From: Acanthamoeba castellanii str. Neff
Lineage: Eukaryota; Discosea; Longamoebia; Acanthamoebidae
Direction: 5' to 3'
Assembly: GCF_000313135.1 (NCBI RefSeq)
Contig: NW_004457416.1
Span: 37,111 to 70,500 of the forward strand
Length of the DNA: 33,390 nucleotides
A model generated the notes under the pieces. It saw only the letters and a program-made list of their open reading frames with translations, searched no databases and was not told the DNA's origin. A program made the position numbers and the translations under genes. Of this stretch, positions 19,912 to 29,547 are shown one piece after another; the stretch's first letter is position 1, and every line of letters begins with the position of its first letter.

Positions 19912-20461
19912 AATTGCAAATAGCCTAAAAACTGAATGGCCATGAGTGCAGCTAAAACGAAGTGGTGTGGGAAGTAATACCAAACTCATCAACATTGTTT
20001 CAGTCAAGGCGCTCATCTTCATTGAGAAATCTAACAATGAAGGGCTTGGTTGTGAGACACCCTCCATCCACAACAGCAAGTGACAAATTCCTGGAACTGT
20101 CACTGGGCAATGCCATTCTGATGGCAGTGCAGGCGGTTAACAAGTGAAAGCATCTACACATTGCCAGAATGAAAAGAGGAGTTGTACCAAAGATGGTGCA
20201 GTTCTGAATGTCAAGGTGGCGTGATGTGGGTTGAACCCAGGTATGGTGCAAAGTTGAAGGGTTGATGCAATTGAGCTGCTCCTTCTGCTGGCAAATTGCT
20301 TGGTTGTTGCAGGTCACCCAAAGGCTGGTGCTGACAATGTTGGGGTTGGACTGAAGTGATCATAAATTCAGGAGCATATGAATTTTTGTTTCTGAATAGT
20401 AAGGTTGAGGTCAGCAACACAAACTGTTAGAGAACATGGTTCTCACAGGTTGAAAATAAAA

Positions 20462-20630
20462 CTGATGTGCATTGGGAAAAGAGTCACAAATAAAAAAACC
20501 TGATGCGCATTGGGAAAAGAGTTGACAAATAAAAAACCTGATGTGCATCAGGAAAAGAGTCAACAAATAAAAAACCTGATGTGCATCAGGAAAAGAGTCC
20601 ACAAATAAAAAAACCAATGTGCATCAGTTT
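20462..20630. repeat. Palindrome family 2 array in module A aux intron 1
   Basis: Five copies (about 20,461, 20,499, 20,537, 20,575, 20,613) with a 38-base period. Spacers read AAAAGAGTCAACAAATAAAA. Cores read CCTGATGTGCATCAGG, CCTGATGCGCATTGGG and similar. Confidence 0.9.
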
Positions 20631-21563
20631 GGAACTTGTCAGTGTGGTGAACAGTAAAAACACACAAAGTGTACATACCTAGCTCCAGGTCAGGCAGGGC
20701 AAGTAGACTGGTGGCCTCCTTGTGTTGCTCTTCAGTGTTGCCTGCAGAGTACTGGCGCACCACTGGCTGCTTGTGAGGCTTGGTCTTGATCTCCTCCACC
20801 TCCATCTCCTTGTCCATGTCAATCACCTCTGGGCATGTGCATTTCCTCTCCTTGCACTCTTCCTCTACCAGCTTGTGCTTCCTTGGCAGTGCTTGGTGCT
20901 CCTCCTCCTCCAGCTCCTCCACCTCCACCTCCTCCTCCTGCTCCTCCTCTCCCTTCTCCTCCTCTTTCTCCTCCTCCACTATGTCCTCCTCCAGCTCCTA
21001 CCCCCTTCTCCTCCTCCTTCTGCTCCTCCCCCTGCTTCTCCTCCTCCTCCTTCTCCTCCTCCTCCAGCTCCTTCTCCTGCTCTTCCTCCCCCTCTGCCTC
21101 CTTTTCCTTCCTCTCCTCCTCCTCCTCCTCTTCCATGTCCATTGGCTCTTTCACTCCCTCCTCTACTATCATTGGTGTACACTGTGTTAGCAGTTTGAGA
21201 GACTGCTGCTTTGTGGAGCCAGTGTCTTGGCCCTGTGCCTGCAGCAACCCATTGATGTACACCTTGGTGATAACCTTGGTGTTGGGTTGCTGGTGCACCT
21301 TCACTAGGGCATTATGGGAGCTTGCTAGAAGCTTGGTGGCTGACATGGCTGAGAAGTTGGGAAGGCTGGAGGCAGCTTGGCAAGAAGACATTGAAAGGAA
21401 GTGTGTGTTGAATGTGGGTGGTACAACAAAATGATCAAAACAGGTTGTTTGATGTTTTATAGGTAGTGCAGGTCTACAAAAAAGCTGTCCACATTAAATT
21501 CTAATTGGAGGAACAGGAAACAGGTGGCGAAATTTCATGTGGTCTGGAGAGCTTTGAGATGTT

Positions 21564-21690
21564 CCTGATGTGCATTGGGTTTGTTATTTGTTGACTTGCT
21601 TCCTGATGTGCATTGGGTTTTTTATTTGTTGACTCTTATCCCAATGCGCATTGGTTTTATTTTGTTGTCCTGTTTCCCAATGGTGTTGGG
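21564..21690. repeat. Palindrome family 2 array in the divergent intergenic region of module A
   Basis: Copies at 21,564-21,579, 21,602-21,617, 21,639-21,654 and a decayed one at 21,676-21,690, again at 37-38 base steps, between the two start codons at 21,391 and 21,885. Confidence 0.9.
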
Positions 21691-22458
21691 TTTTTAAAGT
21701 TGTCCCATGTTTTCCTCAACTCCACTGTTATTAGTTGTGAGCTCATTGGTCTGGAGTTCCAGAAACACAATGTTCACCAATCCAGAAAAACCACATCTAT
21801 CTGTTATGTGGCCATTGGGAATTGGAGGTATCACACCAAATGTTTAAATACCTCTCCAGTGTCATTCAGTTGTTCTCCACCTCAATGAGCCACTCTCTCC
21901 CCACCAACACAGAGGTCCTTGCCTCTACCCTACTATCCCCAATCTTTGGCCAGTCCTTATGAGCCACAGCTCATACTCCAAGAAAGAGAGTTCTCTGAAC
22001 TGCTGAAGAGTGGATCCCCAAAAAGCATCACCTGCTTGTCAGCAATGATCACATCAATACTGTTCTTGCATCATTCTGTTGTTGTAAGAAATGCCTTGAT
22101 AACTTCTCCTTTGCTGACATTCTCAACATCACACAACCCTTTGCAGATCTCAATGAACATGATCGCACCACCTACATCATCAACATCATGTCAGCCAGCT
22201 GTGTCTCAACACTACCTGAGTGCCACTTCAAGTTGCAACTCAATGGTTCTCCAGTGTGTTTGAATGCTTTCCAAAAGGTGCCAACCCTTTTTATTGCAGC
22301 CTTACATTTGTTATCCCACCTCACATTGCTGCTCTACAAGGCACATGGTTTCAGCAGGAAGAAGTGGCGTTCTGCTAAACAGATTTTCATTTCTGGTGGG
22401 TGTGTCCCAATACACAACACCACTGGACAGCAATGTCCCTCAAATGCCACCTCAAATA

Positions 22459-22527
22459 NNNNNNNNNNNNNNNNNNNNNNNNNNNNNNNNNNNNNNNNNN
22501 NNNNNNNNNNNNNNNNNNNNNNNNNNN
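22459..22527. other. Assembly gap (69 N) between duplicated flanks
   Basis: 22,388-22,458 and 22,528-22,598 are the same 71 bases with one difference (AATGTCC against AACGTCC, a CpG site). Dropping the gap and one copy restores the reading frame seen in module B. The duplication is therefore most likely two overlapping contig ends not merged. Confidence 0.85.
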
Positions 22528-23472
22528 CATTTCTGGTGGGTGTGTCCCAATACACAACACCACTGGACAGCAACGTCCCTCAAATGCCACCTCAAATACC
22601 CACTTATGGCTAACCACTTTCTTTGATGTTATTGGAGATCGCCTTCCTGATGCCACCATCCACTTACCTATTTCTTTGACTTGGCAAGAAGTGCACTCTA
22701 TGTGTGCCAATGCTCATCCCTCAACTGTTCCTGTGCTCACCTATTCTGCTATGCTCAAACACATTGCTTCCCACTTTGCCTATGTGAAGTTGCCTAAGAA
22801 CTCACGCCTTGGCAAGTGCTCTGCTTGCATTGACTTTGCACAGCAACCTTGAGAGCCAAAAGCCCTCTTGAGGCAGCACAGTTTGCAAGTGCATGGACTC
22901 ACCACCTTGCACTTTCTTCTGCAGAATGCCTCAGTTACAAGGACCAATGCCACCAAGCAACAAGTCGACCAAGTCTTTACATGAGCCTGATCATTGACTA
23001 CTCCAACCCACTCCCTCTCCCCACCCACACTCCTGTGCCAAAGGCCTGGATGCACTTTGGCAACTGGTTCACCATGGTTCTTGGTGGTCTCATTGACCAC
23101 AGCCATGGCAAACACCTCTTTCTACACCCTCAGCCCTTTTGGCCAAAAGATGCTAACCTTGTCATCTCCACACTCTTTCACCACATCCAAACTCACATTT
23201 TGACTAACACTGCCTCCAACACTCGCCCTTCTATCCTCTACCTGCAGGCTGACAATTGTGCTGCTGAGAACAAGAATGTCTTCATGCTTGCCTTCCTCAG
23301 TCTCCTGGTCAGCCTGGATATGTTCCAAGAGGTCTACCTGAGCTTTCTGTTGGTTGGGCATACACATGAAGACATTGACCAGCTCTTCTCCACTGCTCAG
23401 ACAAAGTTCCATACCTCTTCCATTCACACCCCAAGGTAATGGTCATCACTCTTTTTCTGTGTTGATTGTTTT

Positions 23473-23527
23473 CCCAATGTGCATCAGGTTTTTTATTTGT
23501 CAACTCATTACCCTGATGCACATTGGT
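23473..23527. repeat. Palindrome family 2 pair in the transposase intron of module A
   Basis: CCCAATGTGCATCAGG (23,473-23,488) and CCTGATGCACATTGG (23,512-23,526), within intron 23,436-23,593. Confidence 0.9.
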
Positions 23528-25381
23528 TTTTTCTGTCAGCATTAATGATTGCCCCTTTTTGTTCACCTTCCTAACTTCATCTTCAAATTTCAGTCAACTT
23601 TCTGGTTTTCTTGAGCAGGCTTACCAATCCACCGGCCCAGCTCCTTCCCTGCACACCCTTGAAACTGTTTGGGACTGGAAGAGCTGGCTTGGAAATCACA
23701 TGCATGGCCTGACTGGTCACTCCACCCCCCATGTTTTCCATTTTTTCTGTGATGCTTCAGGCAAACCAGTGATCTGGGACAAAGCCTACCACACACAAGG
23801 AGCCTACTCTGAGCCATACCAGCTTCTCACATCCATTCCAACTGGTTTGCTCCTCACTATGTTGCACACACCCTACCAAAAGATATCACAACTTACACAA
23901 ACCACATCAGGAGCACCTTTCACTATCCCACCTCAGCAATTTCCACCTGAAGTGCTTACTGAGTTGGCTGACAACTGCCGTGCTCCACTGTTCCTTGAGT
24001 CTGAGCTTAGTGAGTGGGCTGATATCTTTGAAGCACATGAGGCTCTTGTTTCAAGCTCCCAACCCACCTGCAATAACTTGATTTTTGATGGACTCACAGC
24101 TCACCCCATCACTAATCCTCTCCTTGATGGTCCATTGTTCTGTCTCCAAACCAGGGTCAAAGTTGTCCACACATGGACTACACCCCAAGTCCAACGTTTC
24201 AACTTTGCTCCTGGTCAGTGGGTTGCTGTCCAGGCTGATGCTGATGAAGACACTCAGGACTTTTGGATATGCAAGATCATCAGCATTCTCCATAAGAGGC
24301 TCCATGTCCACTGGTGGAACTTCACTAATGGACACTGGACTGACCATGGCTCAGAAAGCACTGTTCCAATGGGGTCTGTTTTAGCTTGTGGCTTTGACTT
24401 TAACACCAACACTGGAGTTCCCCCACCCTTCAAGAAATATTTAGACACCTGTAAATAAAACTTCTCTTCTCTGTGTACATTCAAATTCCACAGTGTTTTT
24501 ATCTCATGTACACCTGTTTTTAGTTTCATTAAAAAGTACCACTATCACCTTTTTCTGGACACAGTGTTAGATGACAAGAGGACTGAAGGAGGCATACCAA
24601 ATACTCAGTGAGCATCATCCAATCTGTTGTTGTATGTGATCCCCACTGTTTGCTGTAGAGTGGCTTCAGCCCTTGCTGGTAGTGATTGAAGGCTTTCTCA
24701 AAAGTGTTGACAGTGACCGCGCCAGCAGAATTGATGTGGTTATCAAAGCCAGATATGTGGTCCAGGATGATCCAACTAAGCTCCATGTTGTTGATGGTCA
24801 TTGGAACTTTGTAGATGCTGTTCCAGTTCCAGTGCTCCAGAAGGTTACACACAATGATGCGGTGATTGCAGTACACAGCCTCTGGAAACAATAAACAGGT
24901 ATGCTGTGAGATTCACTTTCAAGTTCAATCAGTGAAGTGTAAGCTTGTACCAAACTCTTCCTCATTTGTTCTATCCATTCACTCATCCTCAAGAAGGAAG
25001 CAGACAATGAAGGGCTTGGTGGTGAGGAAACCACCATCAACAAACACCAGTGACAGTGACTGGGTGATGATGCTCTGGAAGAGGGAGATGAGTGGACGCT
25101 TTTTAAAGTGTGACATGGGAAATAGAGGGTGCTGTACCAAAGAAAGTGCAATTATGAACATCCACAGCACACTTTGAAAGCTGAACCCAGAGCTGATGGA
25201 GTGTTGCTGGATCAATGTGGTTGAGTAGTGCTTTCTGCTCATGGATTGTGGCATCATCACAAGTGTCCTGTAGTGATTCTGTTATGATGGCTGGATTCTG
25301 CTGCAGTGAGTGGTAGTTGGGGAGTGATCTGATTTTCTTTTCTGTTGGAGAGAAAAAGAAGTGAGCAAATGGTCCTGAACG

Positions 25382-25567
25382 CCTGATGTGCATTGGGAAC
25401 TGTTGACAAATAAAACTCCCAATGTGCATTGGGAACCATTGACAAATAAAACTCCCAATGGTTGACAAATAAAGTTCCCAATGTGCATTGGGAACTGTTG
25501 ACAAATAAAACTCCCAATGTGCATTGGGAACTGTCAACATATAAAGTTCCTGATGCGCATTGGGAAC
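25382..25567. repeat. Palindrome family 2 array in module B aux intron 1
   Basis: Copies at 25,382, 25,418, a half copy at 25,454, then 25,477, 25,513 and 25,549 (start positions). The period is 36 bases, except across the half copy. Spacers read AACTGTTGACAAATAAAACT. Confidence 0.9.
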
Positions 25568-25949
25568 TTTATTTGTCAACTTGATGAACATGAAATGCTG
25601 AAATGATGTACATACCCAACTCACTGTCTGACAGACCAAGTAACTTCATGACAAGGTGATGTTGCTGCTTGGTGTTGCCCTTCTCATATTCACAAACTGT
25701 TGGCTCACTATGTGGCTGAGCAAGCAGCTCTTCCTCAATAAGGTTGATTGTTATGTGCTGCTGTTTCTTCTGCTGCTCCTCCTCCTCTTCCACCTCAACC
25801 TGCTCCTCCTCTTCCTCCTCACTCTTGATCTTATGCTTCCCCTTTGCATGCTGGAATTCCTCTTTCTCCTGGGAAGCCTCCTCCTTGCTCCTCTCCTCCT
25901 CCACCATCTCCCTCTGCCTATCCTCCCCCATCGCCTCACCCTCATCGCT

Positions 25950-26100
25950 CCTCTCCTCATTGCTCTGCTCCTCTCCTCATTGCTCCACTCCTCTCCTCAT
26001 TGCTCCACTCCTCTCCTCATTGCTCCGCTCCTCCTCGCTCCTCCCCTCCTTGCTCCTCCCCTCCTCACTCCTCCCCTCCTCACTCATCCCCTCTCTAGTC
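25950..26100. repeat. Tandem repeat of 15-18 bases in the Glu-rich exon
   Basis: Repeats of CTCCTCTCCTCATTGCTC and a shorter CTCCTCCCCTCCTCA form. On the minus strand it encodes Glu/Arg/Ser-rich repeats; the plus-strand Ser/Pro/Leu frames are shadows. Confidence 0.8.
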
Positions 26101-26482
26101 TCTTCACCCTGTCCGCCTTTTTCTGCGTCCTTCTCAACCTGCTCCCCAGCTCCTTGAGGTGTTGCAGTGATTATCCTTGGTGACAGCACAAGTGTTCATG
26201 GAAGCAAGTGCTGCAAGGGAGTGAAGACTGGTGAGCTTTTCATCAGAAGACATGGTGCTAAAATTCAGAACTTGTGAAGTATGATGACAACTCATCTTAA
26301 GAGAGGATAGGATGTTGTTGAGTGGTGTGTGTATGACAAGAAGGAATGATAATAATAAACAACTCCAGATTTATGGAGACTACAAAAAATTGTGATTGGC
26401 TGTTGGTGACATGTGTTCTGGAATGTGTTGACAAATACCAGTACTTAACCAAACATGATTGGAGTTTTATATGTTGACAGTT

Positions 26483-26641
26483 CCTGATGTGCATCAGGAG
26501 TTTTATTTGTTGACAGTTCCCAATGTGCATTGGGAGTTTTATTTGTTGACAGTTCCTGATGTGCATTGGGAGTTTTTTTTGTCGACAGTTCCTGATGTGC
26601 ATTGGGAGTTTTTTTGTTGACAGTTCCCAATGCACATCAGG
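26483..26641. repeat. Palindrome family 2 array in the divergent intergenic region of module B
   Basis: Five copies starting at 26,483, 26,519, 26,555, 26,591 and 26,626, period 35-36. They lie between start codons 26,253 and 26,784, the same location as the module A array. Confidence 0.9.
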
Positions 26642-26783
26642 AGTTTTATTTGTCGCCAACTATACCTCTTACATTCCTTGCAAACATTACTAAAACACAG
26701 GAATTGCTTGTGTCTGTTATAGCTGTTGCTTTTCTGATTCAGTTTAAAAGCACAGTTTGTGACCATTGTTTCTTATCCTCATC

Positions 26784-29198
26784 ATGGACAACACATCTAT
26801 CACAACACCACACCATCTTGAAGAGGACCTGGCATCCTCTATTCTTGACTCTCTCTTTGCACAGTCGCTTCAGCCTGTTCCTCACACCCCAAGGAAATGA
26901 CTACTGTGCACTGTGGAGCAATGCACTCCAAAGAAGCGCAGGACCCTGGTTTGCATTGCTGCAATTCCCTTTGCCTCTCTCACTTCACCTCTGATAAACT
27001 GATGGCCATTTCTGCCCCCTATGCAGAGATGAAGGAGTGTGAGAGAACTCAATTCTTGATCAACACAATGTCTGTCACCTGCACTTCCTTGGTACCCTTA
27101 TGCTGCTTCAAGTTGTGACTTGATGGCTTGCCTGTCTGCCTCACTGCTTTCTGGAAGGTGCAGCACCCTTCCTCCTATTAATTTCCATTTTACTCAAGGA
27201 TACTGCCAAACCAACCTCATAGGCTCATGGCTTCAGTCGCACCAAGTGGTGTTCTGCTCTTCAGGTGTTCATTGCTGGTGGCTGGGTACCTATTCATGAC
27301 ACCTGCAGCTGCAGAAAGCCATCTAATGCTACCACCAACACACACCTGTGGCTTGCCACATTTTTTGATGTCATTGGTGATTGCTTGCCTGATGGAACTA
27401 TCCACTTACCCATCTCTCTCACATGGTGTGAGGTCCATTCTATGTGTTTCAATGCCCACCCATCTGATGTTCCAATTCTCACCTACTCATCCATGATCAC
27501 TCACATTCACACACTCTTCCCACATGTCAAGCTTCCCAAACATTCTTGCTTGGGCAAGTGCTCTGTGTGCATCAAGTTTGCACAGCAGCGCCTCTGAGCC
27601 AAGAGCCCTCTGGAGGCATCCCAGTTTGCACAGGCAAGAGCTCACCATCTCTCCTTGTCCACTGCAGAGAGGCTCAGTTACAAGGAATGCTGCCATCATG
27701 CAAAGAGCTGGCCCAGCCACTACATGAGCCTGATCATTGATTACTCCAACCCCCTTCCATTGCCCACCCATTACCCTGTTCCTAAGGCGTGGATGCACTA
27801 TGGCAACAGGTTCATGATGGTGCTAGGTGGTTTGATTGATCATGCCCAGGGCAAACACCTTTTCCTCCACCCCCAACCTTTTTGGCCCAAGGATGCTAAC
27901 CTTGTCATCTCAACACTCTTTCAGCACATTCAGAGATGCATTCTAAGCTGCACAATGCCTCACTCATGGCCATCAACCCTCTACCTGCAGGCTGACAACT
28001 GTGCTGGTGAGAACAAAAATGTCTACATGCTAACATTTCTCTCTCTCCTCATCAGCTTGGACATGTTTCAGGAGATCTACTTGAGCTTCCTTCTTGTTGG
28101 ACACACTCATGAGGATATCAATCAGCTTTTCTCGACCATGCAGACAAAATTCAACACTGCCACCATCCACACCCCTGGGTATGCACTGCCTCTTGCTGTT
28201 TGTGGACCTCCTTGATGCTCTGTTCTTATTTGTTGACAGTTCCCAATGCGCATTGGGAGTTTTATTTGTTGACATTTCCTGATGCACATTGGGAACTTTA
28301 CCTCTCCCACCATTGCTCACATCCCCACCCACCAACAGAAAACTACCGCCTTTTCTGCAGCATGCCTACCAAACAACTGCCCCTTCTCCTGAACTTCATC
28401 AACTCACAACCATGTGGGATTGGAAGAGCTGGCTCACCAACCACATGCATGGGCTTACTGGTCACTCTGAACCTCACATTTTTCATTTCTTCTGTGATTC
28501 CACAGGAAAGTCAGTAATCAGAGACAAGGCATACCACACACAAGGGGAGTGGTCAGAGCCATACCAACTCCTCACCTCCATTCCACAAGGTGCACACCAT
28601 CCTTTCACCTGTGCCACAATGGCTGCACTGAGCTTTTCCTCCACACCAGGCGCTCCATACCTCATCCCCCCACAACCATTTCCACCTGAAGTCATCACTG
28701 ACTTCACTGACAACTGTGATGCACCTCTCTTCCTTGAGTCTGAACTCAATGAATGGGCAGACATCTTTGAAGCCCATGCAGCCTTGACTGCCTCTTCCCA
28801 CCCTACCTGTGATTCCTCTATTTTTTAATGGCCTCTCTGCTCACCCTCTGACTAATCCTCTGTTGGACAGCCCTCTCTTCCGCCTACAGACTTGGGTCAG
28901 AGTTGTTCAGTCTTGCACTTCATCTGATGCCCAACACTTCAACTTTGCCCCTGGGCTTTGGGTAGCTGTCCATGCTGACTCAGATGAGGTGACAGAGGAC
29001 TTTTGGATTGCAAAGATCATCACAGTGCAGCACAAGAGGCTCAACATCCACTGGTGGAACTTCACCAATGGTCACTGGGCTGACCATGGCACTGAAGGCA
29101 GTGTGCCCATTGGCTCTGTTCTTGCTTGTGGCTTCTCATTCCACCCCAACTCTGGTGTCCCCACCACCACACTCAAAGAGATCTTCCAGCACCTGTAA
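26784..29198 (+). pseudogene. Module B DUF7869-type putative transposase
   Basis: ATG 26,784 (MDNTSITTPHHLEEDLASS). It follows module A throughout: GGWVPIHDTC and THLWLATFFDVIGD, PLPLPTHYPVPKAWMHYG, LQADNCAGENKN, and SFLLVGHTHEDINQLFS (Asp to Asn at the last acidic position of the motif). The intron is 28,179-28,338 (phase 2, two palindromes); then MWDWKSWLTNHMHGLTGHS and the WWNFTNGHWADHG C-terminus, stop 29,198. Lesions: TGA near 26,900 and at 27,596-27,598 (where A has Arg), decay in 27,115-27,260, and an extra T in a T6 run near 28,826. It is better preserved than A upstream of the intron. Function as for module A. Confidence 0.65.
28242..28293. repeat. Palindrome family 2 pair in the transposase intron of module B
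   Basis: CCCAATGCGCATTGGG (28,242-28,257) and CCTGATGCACATTGGG (28,278-28,293), within intron 28,179-28,338. Confidence 0.9.
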
Positions 29199-29432
29199 TA
29201 CACTTCTTCTCTTCTTAACATGTACACCCCAGCACACACCTCCTACCTCTCTATGTACACCACTTTTTCCATTTCATGAAAAAGTGAGGAGATCTTTATT
29301 TTGTAAATACACATATCCACACATACATACAAATGTCATGTGTACATTTTTGAAAAATGAAAAAGTACCACTTGTTACTTTTAAATTACATGCAAGTTTC
29401 ATTTCACAACTTTATGGGTGAGTTTGAAATTG
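29199..29432. other. 3' flank of module B up to the TIR; no gene seen
   Basis: AT-rich, with repeated AAAAAGTG/AAAAAGTACCA bits (29,278-29,290; 29,358-29,370) resembling parts of the TIR, perhaps subterminal repeats. Confidence 0.4.
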
Positions 29433-29457
29433 CACTGTCACTTTTTAATGAGCACTC
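29433..29457 (-). repeat. Right terminal inverted repeat (25 bases)
   Basis: Exact reverse complement of 18,929-18,953. Confidence 0.85.
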
Positions 29458-29547
29458 CATTTAGAGCTCTTTTCACTGGATTCCACTGTCATCTTGACTT
29501 ATTCCAGCACAGTTTCTGGAAGAACATTTATCCTGCTTTAGCAATTA
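29458..29547. other. Right junction between island and host arm
   Basis: About 90 bases between the right TIR and the first sequence that reads like the host upstream gene. CTTATTCCAGCACAG and CCTGCTTTAG could act as splice acceptors. No duplicated target site recognised. Confidence 0.35.

Larger units (their letters stand above)
19069..21391 (-). pseudogene. Module A Glu-rich auxiliary protein (3 exons visible, decayed)
   Basis: ATG at 21,391. Exon 1 (21,391-20,679) encodes a Ser/Ala-rich N-terminus, then a very Glu-rich, probably coiled-coil or acidic region, a CTCPEVIDMDKEMEVEEIKTK segment interrupted by a frameshift near 21,005, and ends LLALPDLELG at a GTATGT donor. Intron 20,678-20,392 holds five family-2 palindromes. 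Exon 2 (20,391-19,981) includes HNxTxFGT-type text (DIQNCTIFGTTPLF) and VVDGGCLTTKPFIVRFLNED. Exon 3 (from 19,865) has CNHRVVVWNLVEHWQWENVY and GMELSWIILDCISGF, followed by a Ser/Pro-rich tail. The same exon order exists in module B, so the gene is real, though it has stops. I know no family for it; as the fixed partner of a putative transposase it may be the second mobility protein. Confidence 0.55.
21885..24458 (+). pseudogene. Module A DUF7869-type putative transposase
   Basis: ATG 21,885 is supported by alignment with module B (ILxxLFxQSL...HTPRK). The C-terminal half is clear: PLPLPTHTPVPKAWMHFG, then LQADNCAAENKN, then SFLLVGHTHEDIDQLFS, the hallmark Asp...Asn and GHTHEDID motifs of DUF7869-type proteins found in eukaryotic mobile elements. 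The intron 23,436-23,593 (phase 2) carries two palindromes. The last exon ends at 24,458 with a tryptophan-rich HVHWWNFTNGHWTDHGSES domain. Breaks: TGA near 21,956, a one-base deletion near 22,852 (in-frame continuation at LRAKSPLEA), and the N gap at 22,459-22,527. The key motif residues are kept. The nuclease role is inferred; the family is uncharacterised. Confidence 0.65.
24529..26253 (-). pseudogene. Module B Glu-rich auxiliary protein
   Basis: ATG at 26,253 (MSSDEKLTSLHSLAALAS). The first exon soon meets a TGA, then runs in other frames through a tandem repeat of Glu/Arg/Ser codons (25,950-26,100) and a Glu/Gln-rich coiled coil to LLGLSDSELG at the donor (exon end 25,616). Intron 25,615-25,342 holds the densest palindrome array. 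Exon 2 (25,341-24,951) has VDVHNCTFFGTAPSISH and VDGGFLTTKPFIVCFLLED. A 69-base intron (24,950-24,882) lacks the palindrome present in the homologous intron of module A. The last exon (24,881-24,529) has CNHRIIVCNLLEHWNWNSIY and MELSWIILDHISGF and lacks the Ser/Pro tail of module A. Broken, but clearly homologous exon by exon to 19,069-21,391. Confidence 0.55.
18929..29457. mobile_element. 10.5 kb TIR-bounded composite element with two tandem two-gene modules
   Basis: 18,929-18,953 and 29,433-29,457 are perfect 25-base inverted repeats beginning GAGTGCTCATTAAAAAGTGA. Inside are module A (18,929 to about 24,525) and module B (about 24,525-29,457). Each has a minus-strand Glu-rich gene and a plus-strand DUF7869-type gene starting about 500 bases apart from a shared divergent region. 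A degraded TIR-like sequence (TTTCATTAAAAAGTACCA) lies at 24,525-24,542, the A/B border, which suggests two copies arranged head-to-tail. No target-site duplication is visible outside the TIRs. Confidence 0.7.

Noticed and set aside
20462..20630. CRISPR-like array (regular 38-base repeats)
   Set aside because: Spacers are nearly identical to each other, the setting is an intron of a eukaryotic element, and no cas genes exist. It is a tandem palindrome array.
20722..21190. Leu/Ser/Pro-rich plus-strand proteins
   Set aside because: They are the antisense of the Glu-rich exon of the auxiliary gene, whose minus-strand frame is conserved in module B.
22334..22710. Frames running through the N block
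   Set aside because: They are artefacts of translating N; only the flanking coding text is real.
25656..26183. Leu/Ser/Pro-rich plus-strand proteins in module B
   Set aside because: Same reason: antisense of the Glu-rich exon.
18915..29470. Target-site duplication around the 25-base TIRs
   Set aside because: The flanks (GACAACA on the left, CATTTAG on the right) do not match at any usual length.
6870..29545. tRNA, rRNA or other structured RNA genes
   Set aside because: No cloverleaf, A/B box pair or conserved rRNA core was recognised; the palindromes are short DNA repeats.
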